Shown piece by piece: positions 53,608 to 64,000 of a stretch of DNA of 64,000 nt. Origin of the DNA: Diaphorobacter sp. HDW4A (GTDB lineage Bacteria; Pseudomonadota; Gammaproteobacteria; Burkholderiales; Burkholderiaceae_C); contig NZ_CP049910.1 of assembly GCF_011305995.1 (NCBI RefSeq), forward strand, positions 4,402,001-4,466,000, written 5' to 3'. The position numbers were made by a program, and so were the translations under genes. Each line of letters opens with the position of its first letter. Position 1 is the stretch's first letter. The notes beneath the pieces are model-generated. The model was not told the origin of the DNA and did not search any database. It saw only the letters and a program-made list of their open reading frames with translations.

Positions 53608-55242
53608 ATGATCACCGTAACCGACGAGACGACGATCGGCGAGGCGCTGCAAGCCGCCGTCGAACGCTATGCGGACAACAGCCTGCTGGCCGTTCCCTCC
53701 AACCCGCAGCGCAGCTATGCGCCCCATGGTGTGGAGATCAGCTACCGAGAGGCGGGCAGGCAGATCGCGGCACTCGCCAGACAATACCGCGAGGCGGGCT
53801 ACGGGCTCGGCCACCGCGTCGCGCTGCTGCTCGAAAGCCGCCCCGAGCACATGCTGCACAAGCTCGCGCTCAACACACTGGGCATCTGCGTCGTGCCCGT
53901 GAACCCCGACTACCGCCGCCGCGAATTGAACTATCTGATGGACCACTCCAAGGTCGATCTCGTCGTCTGCCTGCCGTCGCGGCTGGCGTCGATCCGCGAA
54001 TCGCTGGAGGACACGAAGCACCAGCCTGCCGTCACCACCGTCGATCCCAACGACGCCACATCGCTGCAACTGCCGACAGCCCATCGCGCGGCACTCACTG
54101 GCGAGGTGCATGCGGACACGCCCGCTAGCATCCTCTATACCTCGGGCACCACCGGCCAGCCCAAGGGTTGCGTGCTCTCGCATGCCTACGAGCTGGCCGC
54201 CGGCAAGTGGTACGCAAGCCAGCCAGGTTTCGTCTCGATTCAGGAAGGCCGCGAGCGGCTGTTCAATCCACTGCCGCTCTTTCACGTCAACGCGTCCATC
54301 CTGTCGTTCTACTGCATGCTGCTGTCGGGGGGCTGCCAGATCCAGACGGACCGCTTTCAGCCATCGCGCTGGTGGGAAGAAGTTGCGAGCTCACGCGCGA
54401 GCATCGTGCACTACCTCGGCGTGATCATTCCGCTGCTGCTCAAACAGCCCGAATCGGAATGGGAGAAGAAGCATGTCATCCGCTTCGGCTATGGCGCGGG
54501 CGTGGAGCCGCAGCTACATGCGGTGTTCGAGCAGCGCTTCGGCTTTCCGCTGATCGAGCTGTGGGGCATGACCGAAGTGGTGCGCACGCTCTCCGACTAC
54601 ACGGCGGACCGTCAGGTCGGCACGCGCTCGTTCGGCCGTGGCGAGCCGGGTCTGGAAGCACTGGTGGCCGACGAGACCGGCGCGCCCACTCCCTTCGGCA
54701 CACCCGGCGAGTTGCTGGTGCGCTATTCCGAGCAGACACCGCGCAAACATTTCTTCAGCGAATATCTGGATGACCCCACCGCCACCGAAAAGGCCTGGAC
54801 CGGCGGCTGGTTCCACACCGGCGACGTGGTCGTGCAGGACCCCGACGGCCTGCTGCATTTCATGGACCGGCGCAAGAACATCATCCGCCGCTCGGGCGAG
54901 AACATCGCGGCCGCCGAGGTCGAAGCAATCCTGCTCACGCACCCCAAGGTGCAGGGCGTCGCGGTGATGGCCGCGCCCGACGCGATCCGCGAAGAAGAGG
55001 TACTGGCGAGCATCGTGCTCGTTCCGGGCGAGTCCGCCAGCGAAGAACTCTGCAGCGAGCTGTTCGACTTCTGCAGTAAGGAAATGGCCTACTACAAGGT
55101 GCCGGGCTGGTGGTGGTTCACCGACGCGATTCCCACGACCGGCACACAGAAGATCCAGAAGCACCGCATTCTCGCTGCGGGACAAGAGCCAAGCTCGCTG
55201 CCCGGCATTCGCGATCTGCGCGCCAAGAAAAAACGCAGTTGA
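53608..55242 (+). CDS. AMP-binding acyl-CoA synthetase (CaiC-like)
   Basis: A 544-residue adenylating enzyme forming an acyl-CoA from acid, ATP and CoA. Motifs: ILYTSGTTGQPKGCVLSHAY (P-loop), IELWGMTEVVRTLSDY, WFHTGDVVVQDPDGLLHFMDR, and RKNIIRRSGENIAAAEVEAI. The catalytic Lys lies in the late PTTGTQKIQKHRI. Similar to crotonobetaine/carnitine-CoA ligases and acyl-CoA ligases of small or branched acids. Convergent with the GMC oxidoreductase, 12 nt away. Substrate not predicted. Confidence 0.92.
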   Translation: MITVTDETTIGEALQAAVERYADNSLLAVPSNPQRSYAPHGVEISYREAGRQIAALARQYREAGYGLGHRVALLLESRPEHMLHKLALNTLGICVVPVNPDYRRRELNYLMDHSKVDLVVCLPSRLASIRESLEDTKHQPAVTTVDPNDATSLQLPTAHRAALTGEVHADTPASILYTSGTTGQPKGCVLSHAYELAAGKWYASQPGFVSIQEGRERLFNPLPLFHVNASILSFYCMLLSGGCQIQTDRFQPSRWWEEVASSRASIVHYLGVIIPLLLKQPESEWEKKHVIRFGYGAGVEPQLHAVFEQRFGFPLIELWGMTEVVRTLSDYTADRQVGTRSFGRGEPGLEALVADETGAPTPFGTPGELLVRYSEQTPRKHFFSEYLDDPTATEKAWTGGWFHTGDVVVQDPDGLLHFMDRRKNIIRRSGENIAAAEVEAILLTHPKVQGVAVMAAPDAIREEEVLASIVLVPGESASEELCSELFDFCSKEMAYYKVPGWWWFTDAIPTTGTQKIQKHRILAAGQEPSSLPGIRDLRAKKKRS

Positions 55243-55254
55243 ACGCGCAAGACT

Positions 55255-56867
55255 TCAAGCAGCGCTGCGAATCAGTTCAGCGCCTTTTTCACCAATCATC
55301 ATCGTCGCCGCGCAGGTGTTGGCCGAGGTGATCTCGGGCATCACGGATGCATCGACCACGCGCAGATTCGGCACGCCATGCACGCGCAGCCGCGCATCGA
55401 CCACGGCCCCCGCATCGCTCGCAGGCCCCATGCGCGCCGTACCGTTGAGGTGGTAGGACGAGACTCCGTAGCGGCTGATGAAGTCGAGGATCTCGTCATC
55501 GCTCTGCACCTGCTTGCCGGGCATCACCTCGCCCTCGCGGAACTGCGCGAGCGCCTGGGTGTGCAGCAGCGCGCGCGCCAAACGCACGCCGCGGATCAGC
55601 GTCAAGCGGTCGTCCGCGTCATCAAGATAGTTGGGCTGCACGATGGGATCGATCGCCGGATCGGCCGAGGCGATGCGTACGCTGCCTTCGCTTTTCGGCC
55701 GGTGCTGCCACACACCACAGGTCATGCCGGGATAACGGTCGAGCATGCCGACATAGCCCTCACGATAGCTCGCTGGTGAGAACACGCCCTGCAGATCGGG
55801 GCGCGTGAGACCGCCCTGCGACTGCCAGAACCAGTGCACGACGGAGGGGCTGAGCGACAGGATGTTGGGCTTGCCGCGCAGCCAGTCGAAGACCTGGCCC
55901 CAGAGACGCGGCACGCGCGCCATCTCGTTGATGGTGACGGCGTTCTTTACGCGCGCGACGAGGCGGATCGAGAAATGGTCCTTGAGATGACGCCCCACAC
56001 CGGGCAGATGCACCTGCGACGCGATGCCGAGCTCGCGCAGTTGCTCGCCGTCGCCGATGCCCGAGAGCTGCAGCAACTTGGGTGTGTTGATCGCACCGGC
56101 GCAGACGATCACCTCGCGCCGCGCGTGCGCCATGTGCATGGCACCGCCCTGCCGATACACCACGCCCGCCGCCGATGCGCCCCGCAACACCACGCGCTGC
56201 GCCTGCGCATTCGTCAACACATGCAGATTGCGCGCGTGCATGGCTGGGCGCAGAAAGGCCGCCGACGTGCTCACGCGCCAGCCCTTGTGGATCGTGCGCT
56301 GGAAGTAGCCCACGCCCTGCTGGAAGGCGCCATTGTAGTCGGGGTTACGCGGCATGCCGAGCTCTTCAGCACCCTGCAGAAAGGCCTCACAAACGGGATG
56401 CGGCCAATGCGGCAGCGTGACCTTCAACGCGCCTGTGTGACCGCGCAGCAGAGGATCGCCTCCGTCAATGAACGCCTCGGAACGTTTGAAATACGGCAGC
56501 ACCTCATCGTAGGACCAGCCCGGGTTGCCCAACGCTGCCCAGCCGTCGAAATCCTCGTGCTGGCCCCGGTTGTAGACCAGCCCGTTGATCGAGGTGGAGC
56601 CGCCGAGCGTCTTGCCCTGAGGCAGCGGAATGCGCCGCCCGCCCGTGCGTTTGGTGGGCTCGGAACTAAACTGCCAGGCCAGCTTTGGATTGAAGATGAC
56701 CTTGATGAAACCGGCAGGCAGCTTGAGCCAAGGATGGCTGTCCGCTGGCCCTGCCTCGAGCAAGCAGATGGTGACGTTCGGGTCCTCGCTGAGGCGCGCG
56801 GCCACGATAGCGCCCGCAGCGCCGCTGCCGACGATCACATAGTCATAGGTGTCGCCAGCGGGCTCGT

Positions 56868-56871
<4 letters not shown>
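55255..56871 (-). CDS. GMC-family FAD oxidoreductase (choline dehydrogenase-like)
   Basis: A 538-residue flavoprotein alcohol dehydrogenase/oxidase. The N-terminal dinucleotide motif is YVIVGSGAAGAIVAARLSED; the GMC signatures are GKTLGGSTSINGLVYNRG and VIVCAGAINTPKLLQLSGIG; the active-site His is in SSYHLNGTARMG. No signal peptide. Its ATG overlaps the livF stop by 4 nt, so it is the last gene of the liv operon and probably oxidises the imported substrate or its product. Substrate is not assured to be choline. Confidence 0.92.
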
Positions 56872-57591
<720 letters not shown>

Positions 57592-57599
<8 letters not shown>

Positions 57600-59406
57600 G
57601 CTGGCCTCCAAGCTCGTCGTTCTCGTCCTCATCATCACTGCCCAGATAGGCGGCGATCACGCGCGGATTGTTCTGCACTTCGGCGGGCGTGCCTTCGGCG
57701 ATCTTCTGACCGTAGTCGAGCACGATCACGTGGTCGGACACGGCCATCACCAGATCCATGTGATGCTCGATCAACAGCACCGTGATGCCCAGATCGCGGA
57801 TGCGCGCGATCACCTGCACCAGCTCCTGCGTTTCCTGCGGGTTGAGACCGGCAGCAGGCTCGTCGAGCAGCAGCAATCGGGGATGGGTGGCGAGCGCGCG
57901 CGCCAGTTCCAGCCGCCGCTGCAGACCGTAGGGAAGACTGCCCGCGATGTCGAGCGCCTTGTCGCGCAGATGCAGGCGTTCGAGAATCTGCAGCGCCTCG
58001 TCGCGTGCGGCTAGCTCTGCCTTGTATGCCTTGCCCACGCCAATCAGACTCGCAAAGAAGCCCGCCTTGATGTGGGAATGCAGCCCGACCTTAACGTTGT
58101 CGAGCACGCTCATGTCGCTGAACAGCCGCAGGTTCTGGAACGTGCGGCCCAGGCCCATGCGCGCGATCCGGTTGGGCGAGACGCCGACGATGTTCTGCCC
58201 CGCAAACCAAATGCTGCCGCGCTCCGGCGCGACGATGCCCGAGAGGATGTTGAGCAGCGTGGTCTTGCCCGCGCCGTTCGGCCCGATCAGCGAATGCACA
58301 TGGCCGGGGCGGATCTGCAGGTTCACGTCATTGGTCGGCACCACGCCGCCATAGGCCTTGTAGAGACCGCGCGCGTCGAGCAACACGCTGGCGTCGCCAC
58401 CCGTCGGCTGCGCCTTGAGCTGCCAGGCGGGCAGCGTGTCCGGAAGCGCCTCTTTCGGCACCAGTCCCGGCGCGAACTTGCGTGCCAGCGTGCGCACGAA
58501 TCCCGCGAGGCCATTGGGCATCGCATAGAGTGCGAACAGCAGCAGCGCGCCGTAGGTGAAATGCTGCACATCGGGCCAACGCGAGAGCAGCGAATCAAGC
58601 AGCGTGAGCACCACCGCACCGAGCAGCGGCCCGTAGACCGAGTTGCCACCGAACAGCACGATCAGCAGAAAGAAGATCGACAGATTGAAGGTGATGAAAT
58701 CCGAATTGATGTACTGGTTCTGCTGCGCGATCAAAGCGCCCGCGATGCCGCAGGTGAACGCGCTGATCACGAAGGCCAGTACCTTGAATTTGTAGACGCT
58801 CACGCCCACGCTCTCGGCCGCAACCTCCGCCGTGTTCACCGCCAGAAACGCGCGGCCGAATCGCCCGTTCAACAGGTAGCGGAACATCACATGCAGCAGC
58901 ACGCAGAGCATCAGCACGAACCAGACCCACTGTTTGGTGCCGAACATCTGCCCGGCGAAGTTCAGCGGAATCACGCCGTAAATGCCCTGCTGCCCGGCGA
59001 ACACGTCCTGCCATTCGGAGACGATCTTCTCGACCACGATGCCGAAGCCAATCGTCACCATCGCCAGCGCTGGCCCCTTTACACGCAGCGCGGGCAAGGC
59101 GATGACCACGCCGAACAGTCCCGCGAGCCCCCCCGCCATCGCGAAGGCCACCCACGGATTCCAGCCCCAGCGCGCGGTGAGCAGCGACACCGCATAGGCC
59201 CCCACGGCGAACAGTCCGGCATGGCCTAGCGACTTCTGCCCGGTGTAGTTGACCAGCACATTGAGACCCGAGGCGGCGATGTAGTTCACGCCGATCAGAA
59301 AGACGATGCGCAGATAAAAATCGTTGCTGGTGAACAGCGGAATCGCCGCCACCAACGCGGCCACGATGATCAGCCACAGGTAATGTTTGGACTCGCCGCG
59401 CATCAT
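57592..59406 (-). CDS. LivM-LivG fusion: permease and ATP-binding domain in one polypeptide
   Basis: A 604-residue fusion. Residues about 1-310 are a LivM permease (YLWLIIVAALVAAIPLFTSN, LNVLVNYTGQKSLGHAGLFA, INSDFITFNLSIFFLLIVLF). Residues about 345-595 are a LivG ATPase: Walker A SLIGPNGAGKTTLLNILSG, signature SLPYGLQRRLELARAL, Walker B LLLDEPAAGLNPQE, and VLLIEHHMDLVM. The linker (310-345) is Pro/Lys-rich. Such fusions are known in the HAAT family of betaproteobacteria. It overlaps livH by one base (TGATG). A strictly 1:1 membrane-to-ATPase ratio follows. Confidence 0.93.
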
Positions 59407-60326
59407 CAGACCTTCTCCACGATCTTCTGGCCCAAGAGACCCTGCGGCCGCACGACGAGCACCAGGATGATGAGCACGAAGATGCTGATCTCACGCAGCT
59501 CGGCCTGCCACAGCCCGACCAAAGCCTCGATCAAACCAAGAATGAAGCCACCCAACATGCAACCGCGCGGACTGGTAAGCCCGCCGAGAATCGCCGAGGA
59601 AAACGCCTTGAGCGCGAGTGACATGCCCATGAAAACCGAGGCCGTGGTGATCGGCGCGATCAACAGTCCGGCAAGGCCCGCCAAGCTGGAGCTGATGACG
59701 AAGGCCAGCACCACGATGGCTGTCACGTTGATGCCCATGAGCGTGGCCGCGCTGCCGCTTTGCGCGACGGCGCGCACTGCCTTGCCGATCTTGGTGCGCC
59801 GCATGATGAAGTCGAGACCCAGCAGCACGATCACGCTCGCCACCAGCACCAGCACCTCCTGAGGCAGCACGCCCGCGCCGCCGATGCGGATCACCTCGCT
59901 GCCGAGCGGCGACGGCATCACCATCGGCGAAGGCCCCCAGATCGCTAGCGCCGTGTTCTGGATGATGATGCCGAAGCCGATGGTGCTCATCACCCACGCC
60001 ATGCCGCCGCGCCCCACGAAGGGCCGCACCGCCGTGTAGTAAAGAATCACGCCGAGCACACCCAGCACCGCCATCGTGCCGACAAGGCTGAGCAGATAAC
60101 GCCCCAAAGTGACATCGGCAGGCAGCAAGGAATCGGTGATGTTCTTGCCCGCCAGCAGCAACAGCACGGACACCGCCACGAACGCCCCCGCCACGAGAAA
60201 CTCGCCCTGACCGAAGTTCAGCGTCTTCGTCGTGTTGAACGTGATGTTGAAGCCCACGGCTACCAGCGCATAGATGCTGCCCAGCGCCAGTCCGCTGAAG
60301 ACGGCCTGCAGAATCGAATCAAACAT
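59406..60326 (-). CDS. livH: Branched-chain amino acid-type ABC transporter permease LivH
   Basis: A 306-residue inner-membrane permease with about eight helices. It opens MFDSILQAVFSGLALGSIYA and holds FNITFNTTKTLNFGQGEFLV, the HAAT permease signature, and SSAILGGLTSPRGCMLGGFI, part of the EAA-like loop. GAGG 8 nt upstream fixes the ATG at 60326 over an extension to 60377. livK lies upstream across a 229-bp gap containing structured repeat copy 3. Confidence 0.94.
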   Translation of the reverse strand: MFDSILQAVFSGLALGSIYALVAVGFNITFNTTKTLNFGQGEFLVAGAFVAVSVLLLLAGKNITDSLLPADVTLGRYLLSLVGTMAVLGVLGVILYYTAVRPFVGRGGMAWVMSTIGFGIIIQNTALAIWGPSPMVMPSPLGSEVIRIGGAGVLPQEVLVLVASVIVLLGLDFIMRRTKIGKAVRAVAQSGSAATLMGINVTAIVVLAFVISSSLAGLAGLLIAPITTASVFMGMSLALKAFSSAILGGLTSPRGCMLGGFILGLIEALVGLWQAELREISIFVLIILVLVVRPQGLLGQKIVEKV

Positions 60327-60405
60327 ATTCGCCTCACGCCCAACCAAGAACAAACGGAATGTGATCCCGGTATTCAAACAGCAGCGCCAGCAGCAAGCGC
60401 CCCGC

Positions 60406-60530
60406 TCGAACCCACCACCCCAATGACGAGACAGGCCCTCAAGCTAGGCGTGAAGCCGCCGACAGTACTCGCGTACGGCAAGGCTTCCACAACAACGCAT
60501 GAGGGCCTGTATCGTCATCTCTAAACGACC
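60406..60530 (-). repeat. Structured dispersed repeat, copy 3 (candidate 3'-UTR RNA element)
   Basis: Outer arms of 19 nt (60423-60441 and 60500-60518) pair at 18 positions, with one G-A mismatch at the same place as in copy 2. Inner arms GAAGCC (60452-60457) and GGCTTC (60482-60487) pair perfectly. On the minus strand the tip is GTAC-GCGA-GTAC, a GNRA loop. It begins 38 nt beyond the livK stop, same sense, within the livK-livH gap. Confidence 0.8.
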
Positions 60531-60555
60531 AACGAAAAACCCCAATCAAAGAAGA

Positions 60556-61746
60556 TCACTTCTTGAGATCGGCAGGAGTGAGGGACTTGTAGATGGGGTC
60601 TTCGAAACGTACTACCTCGCTGCCCTTCCAGCGCGCAAGGTAGAAATCGCTCACGCTCAAGCCTTCATGATTCGTCTTGGTGAAAGGCTTGTCATAGGTC
60701 TTGATCACGCCATCGGTCTTGTTGAGGCTTTCCAGCGCCGCAGCAACCTTCTCGCCATCCGTGCTGTTGGCCTGCTTCATCGCAGCGGCCAGCAGCATGA
60801 CCGAGTCATACGCCTGAGCCGAGCACGGGAAGGTGGTGAGCGTCGGGAAGTTCACGCGCACGCGCTGGCCCAGCGCCTTGGTCTTGGCGGAGGTGTCTTC
60901 CGTCGTCGACGCGGCCATGATCAGGTGCTCGGCGAGCTTGGCGCCTGCCATCTTGGGCAGCAGCGAACTCAGATTGCCCCAAGTGCCGAGCGTGATCGGC
61001 ATGTAGTTGATTTTCTCCATGCTGCGCAGCACCTGTGCCGCGCCATCGGCAATGCCGTAGATGATCACGGTGTCCGCGCCCGCAGCCTTGATCTTGTTGA
61101 GCTGCGAGGTCATGTCCGTGTCCTTGGGACCGTACTTTTCGACCGCCACCGGCTTGACGCCGTGCAACGCAAGAATCTCCGTCGCATCCTTGATGCCGCC
61201 CTGCCCGTAGCCGGTCGAGTCCGCGAGAATCGCGATTTTCTTTTCCTTGGAGGCCTTCACCGCATAGGCGCCGAGCAGCGAGACCTGCTCACGGTCCACC
61301 ATCGAGATGCGATACAGAAAATTCTGTGGCTCCTTGGCGTAGCGTGTGGTGATCTCGGTGGCCGTGCCGATGGGCACCACCACGGGAATCTTCTTTTGCT
61401 GCGGAATGTGCAGCCATGCCAGCGCATTGCCCGAGTTCGCGGGACCGACAATGCCGCTGACCTTCTCGCTGTCGATCAACTCCTGCACGGTCTGGATCGC
61501 CTTGGGCGGTGTGCCCTGATCGTCGCGGACCACGCCGACCACCTTGCGGCCGAGAATACCGCCCGCCTTGTTGATGTCTTCGATGGCGGCCTCGAAACCC
61601 CAGCGCCCAGCGATGCCGAGCTCCGCTACGCCGCTCGCGGACTGATCGGCCGTGTAGCCGATCTTGATGTCCTGCGCCTGCACGACTCCGGTCATGCTCC
61701 ACGCTCCCAACGCACCCACTACCAACTGAACCATCGCCTTCTTCAT
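60556..61746 (-). CDS. livK: ABC transporter substrate-binding protein LivK-like
   Basis: A 396-residue periplasmic receptor. Signal peptide VQLVVGALGAWSMTGVVQA, then DIKIGYTADQSASGVAELG and ILGRKVVGVVRDDQGTPPKA, the type 1 Peripla_BP_6 features. It is the first gene of the livK-livH-livMG-livF-GMC operon. Ligand may be an amino acid, amide or aromatic acid rather than strictly leucine; only the family is certain. Separation of livK from livH by a structured repeat could raise receptor over permease levels. Confidence 0.93.
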   Translation of the reverse strand: MKKAMVQLVVGALGAWSMTGVVQAQDIKIGYTADQSASGVAELGIAGRWGFEAAIEDINKAGGILGRKVVGVVRDDQGTPPKAIQTVQELIDSEKVSGIVGPANSGNALAWLHIPQQKKIPVVVPIGTATEITTRYAKEPQNFLYRISMVDREQVSLLGAYAVKASKEKKIAILADSTGYGQGGIKDATEILALHGVKPVAVEKYGPKDTDMTSQLNKIKAAGADTVIIYGIADGAAQVLRSMEKINYMPITLGTWGNLSSLLPKMAGAKLAEHLIMAASTTEDTSAKTKALGQRVRVNFPTLTTFPCSAQAYDSVMLLAAAMKQANSTDGEKVAAALESLNKTDGVIKTYDKPFTKTNHEGLSVSDFYLARWKGSEVVRFEDPIYKSLTPADLKK

Positions 61747-61931
61747 TCTCGCGTCTCCTCAAATGATCTTCAAAGCTGAACAGTGACAGGGAAGACATCG
61801 GGCCAACAGCGCGATGCGACCGTGAAGTAAGTCAATGTACCGGCGAAGAAAACGGAGCGCATCCCGGGTTTAACCCGAAGCACGATGCAATGGCAAGCGC
61901 GCCTGTCATAGACGCTTTGCAGAGAAGCCGA

Positions 61932-63191
61932 TCAGGCGTAAGCCAACCCTGTTGCGACACCGCCGAAGAGGTCACCCTCGACCTGCGGCACCTCGGGAAA
62001 AGCCACGCGCAAGGCACCGCGCAGCGCAGTGAGCGCGGAAGAACCACCGGTCAGATAGATCGCACCGGGCACGCTGACTCCGGCGCGCTGAACGCAGTCC
62101 TGCGCGCATTGCACCACCTGCTGCAGCAAGGCGCCGAGGCGCGACTGCAGATCGTCCGGCGTGATCTGTGCATCCAGACCTCGCTCCAGCCAGTCGAGCT
62201 GAATGGGCGCAGCGCCATGGGTGCTCGAAGCGACGATCTTGGCCTGCTCCACGGCGTTAGCCAGGCGGTGGCCTTCGCGCTCCTCGATCACGCGCAGAAG
62301 GCGCTGGTGCATGCGCGGATCCGTGTAGTCGCCGCGCAATCCACGCACGGAAGCGAGCGATTTCTGCGTATAGAGCCACTGGATCAGGTGCCAGGTGGAC
62401 AGATCGAAGAACACGCTGCTTGGCACCTCGCGGCCACTCGAGCCGATATGGCGATATCCGAGCAGCGGCATGACCTGCTCGACGTTGAGTCGATGGTCAA
62501 AGTCCGTGCCGCCGATGTGCACGCCGCCGGTCGCGAGAATGTCGCTCGTGCGATCCGCCTTGCCCGCATGCTCAGGACCGAGGCGCACGACGGTGAAGTC
62601 GGACGTACCACCGCCGATGTCGACCACCAGTGCAATGGTTTCACTGGTCAGGCGTCGTTCGTAATCCAGCGCTGCGGCAATCGGCTCGAGTTGGAAGCTG
62701 ACTTCGCCGAGACCCGCGTCCTTCGCCGCCTGAGCCAGCGCGTTCTGGGCATCACGATCCCTCTCCGGATGCTCATCCACGAAATGCACCGGGCGGCCAA
62801 GCACCACGCGCTCGGGCAGCTTGCCGTCGAGCGATGCACGCGTTTGCTGTGATACATGACGCAGGAACAGCGAGATGATGTCCTGATAGCTCACCAGCTT
62901 GTCGTGCACGGCCGTCTTTTCCTGCAGCAGCGCGCTGCCGAGAAGGCTTTTGAGCGAGCGCATCAGGCGGCCGGGCTCGCCCTCGAGATACTGCTTCATC
63001 GCGTCACGCCCGTAATGCGTGCGGTGCTCCTCGGTATTGAAGAACAGCGCCGTGGGCATGCCTGTGGCCGCGCCTTCGAGCGGCAGCAGGCGCGATTGCC
63101 CACCTGGCGGACAAAAGGCGGCGGCAGAGTTGGAGGTTCCGAAGTCGATGCCCAGCGTGCCGGGAATGGTGTGCGAGTGATCAGCCATCAT
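61932..63191 (-). CDS. Hsp70-family protein (YegD-like, actin-fold ATPase)
   Basis: A 419-residue protein with an Hsp70 nucleotide-binding domain and no substrate-binding lid. Motifs: LGIDFGTSNSAAAFC (phosphate 1), VVDIGGGTSDFTVVRLG (phosphate 2), YLTGGSSALTALRGAL (adenosine). It resembles E. coli YegD. I use the ATG at 63191; a second ATG follows directly, and an extension to 63350 crosses non-coding sequence next to the tRNA. Function is unestablished. Confidence 0.88.
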   Translation of the reverse strand: MMADHSHTIPGTLGIDFGTSNSAAAFCPPGGQSRLLPLEGAATGMPTALFFNTEEHRTHYGRDAMKQYLEGEPGRLMRSLKSLLGSALLQEKTAVHDKLVSYQDIISLFLRHVSQQTRASLDGKLPERVVLGRPVHFVDEHPERDRDAQNALAQAAKDAGLGEVSFQLEPIAAALDYERRLTSETIALVVDIGGGTSDFTVVRLGPEHAGKADRTSDILATGGVHIGGTDFDHRLNVEQVMPLLGYRHIGSSGREVPSSVFFDLSTWHLIQWLYTQKSLASVRGLRGDYTDPRMHQRLLRVIEEREGHRLANAVEQAKIVASSTHGAAPIQLDWLERGLDAQITPDDLQSRLGALLQQVVQCAQDCVQRAGVSVPGAIYLTGGSSALTALRGALRVAFPEVPQVEGDLFGGVATGLAYA

Positions 63192-63331
63192 GCTTGTGAA
63201 GCTTGGATGCGGGCGAGACCTTCGGAGCGGGCCAACTGGCGGGCTCATCCGAACGGGCGCCCATCCGGTGACTCGGCAGCACTCACCATCGAATGCCGAC
63301 CAGTCACACAGGAATGATTTGGACAAAAAGA

Positions 63332-63361
63332 AAAAGCCCGCTTTATTCAAAGCGGGCTTTT
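63332..63361 (-). terminator. Terminator downstream of the initiator tRNA
   Basis: AAAAGCCCGCTTT pairs perfectly with AAAGCGGGCTTTT around a 4-nt loop. On the minus strand it is followed by TTCTTTTTG, a good U-run. It lies 5 nt after the tRNA 3' end and ends the rplQ-tRNA transcript. Confidence 0.93.
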
Positions 63362-63366
63362 CAATT

Positions 63367-63443
<77 letters not shown>

Positions 63444-63485
63444 GTATCTGTTTATTATATACCAGATCTACAGTAATTTTTTGAA

Positions 63486-63881
63486 TTACGCAGCGGATTC
63501 AGTATTTTCTGCGGCGGCTTCAGGAGCACGGTCCACGAGCTCAACGTAAGCCATAGGTGCGTTGTCGCCCACACGGTAACCCATCTTCAGGATACGTGTG
63601 TAGCCGCCTGGACGTGCGTTGAAACGCGGGCCCAGATCGTTGAACAGCTTGGTCACGCTGTCGCGATCACGCAGGCGGTCGAATGCCAGACGACGGTTGG
63701 CAACAGTGTCCACCTTGGCCAAAGTGATCATGGGTTCGATCACGCGGCGCAGTTCCTTGGCCTTGGGAACGGTAGTCTTGATGGCCTCGTGCTCGATGAG
63801 CGAGTTCATCATGTTCTTCAGCATCGCGAGGCGGTGCGAGCTGGTGCGATTCAGTTTGCGAAGGCCGAGACCGTGGCGCAT
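63486..63881 (-). CDS. rplQ: 50S ribosomal protein L17
   Basis: A 131-residue ribosomal protein. [39 protein letters not shown], and [20 protein letters not shown] are diagnostic of L17. The C-terminal Ala/Glu tail is usual. GGAA lies upstream of the ATG. It normally follows rpoA in the alpha operon; rpoA would lie beyond the right edge. Confidence 0.98.
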   Translation of the reverse strand: MRHGLGLRKLNRTSSHRLAMLKNMMNSLIEHEAIKTTVPKAKELRRVIEPMITLAKVDTVANRRLAFDRLRDRDSVTKLFNDLGPRFNARPGGYTRILKMGYRVGDNAPMAYVELVDRAPEAAAENTESAA

Positions 63882-64000
63882 GGGAAATTCCTTTTGATAA
63901 ATGTTTTAGCGGCCAGCCGGATCAGGTACTGGCCGCTGCGCGGTGTGACAGGGTGCGAGGCACTCAAGTCCATGCTTTTTGCAAAGCCCACCAATCAAAA
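63882..64000 (-). other. Upstream leader of rplQ
   Basis: The stretch to the window edge shows no rpoA coding sequence that I can confirm. A perfect 9-bp hairpin, AGCGGCCAG (63908-63916) with CTGGCCGCT (63929-63937), lies between the presumed rpoA end and rplQ. It has no U-run, so processing or attenuation is more likely than termination. Confidence 0.45.

Noticed and set aside
63908..63937. 9-bp hairpin upstream of rplQ as a terminator
   Set aside because: No U-run on either strand and it precedes rplQ, which should be co-transcribed with rpoA.

Overview
The window reads as the chromosome of a Gram-negative betaproteobacterium of the Comamonadaceae (Comamonas/Delftia/Acidovorax-like). This rests on the high GC content, a Bug-family solute-binding protein, a DUF3567 protein typical of Burkholderiales, an IPTL-CTERM surface protein and a pilT / cyclic-nucleotide-domain / pilU arrangement. 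Nothing looks like a plasmid, prophage or complete insertion sequence. The family assignment is inference from gene content.

Layout. 1-9.8 kb is accessory catabolism: an M14 peptidase fragment, an M20 amidohydrolase with a Liv-type binding protein, a molybdopterin oxidoreductase, a Bug protein, a TraB/GumN protein, and a fumarylacetoacetate hydrolase divergent from an IclR regulator. 10-12.4 kb holds DUF3108 and DUF3567 proteins around a gene-poor AT-rich stretch. 12.4-30.3 kb is a nitrate-respiration block, all on the minus strand: narX-narL, narK1, narK2, narGHJI, a parvulin isomerase, a beta carbonic anhydrase, NnrS, a nitroreductase, a hemerythrin and an AbrB-like membrane protein. Nitrate and nitrite are sensed by NarXL, exchanged by NarK1/K2 and reduced by NarGHI with NarJ as chaperone; the tail genes plausibly handle NO and protein-folding stress. 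30.4-35 kb has the IPTL-CTERM protein and a B12-dependent ribonucleotide reductase.

35-44.7 kb is mostly housekeeping and metabolism: a ChaN-like lipoprotein with a Fur-box match over its start codon, PurU, a LysR regulator, a GlcD-type flavoprotein, DUF445, a periplasmic FKBP, a class V aminotransferase and YggS. 44.7-47.7 kb encodes the twitching ATPases PilT and PilU. 47.8-52.5 kb carries a 3-hydroxyisobutyrate dehydrogenase-like enzyme, a BON lipoprotein/DiaA/YraN operon divergent from rsmI, and a hypothetical gene. 52.9-61.7 kb has a GST, an acyl-CoA synthetase, and a livK-livH-livMG(fused)-livF-GMC oxidoreductase operon. The right edge has an Hsp70-like protein, an initiator tRNA and rplQ.

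The most unusual signal is a roughly 125-nt dispersed element in three copies (589-711, 48817-48942, 60406-60530). Each copy lies in the same orientation, 38-67 nt downstream of the stop codon of a minus-strand gene. Read as RNA in the sense of that gene it folds into a long hairpin. Its stems keep pairing although their sequences change between copies, and its tip is a GNRA tetraloop on a GUAC-type helix. This is a candidate structured 3'-UTR RNA or REP-like family.
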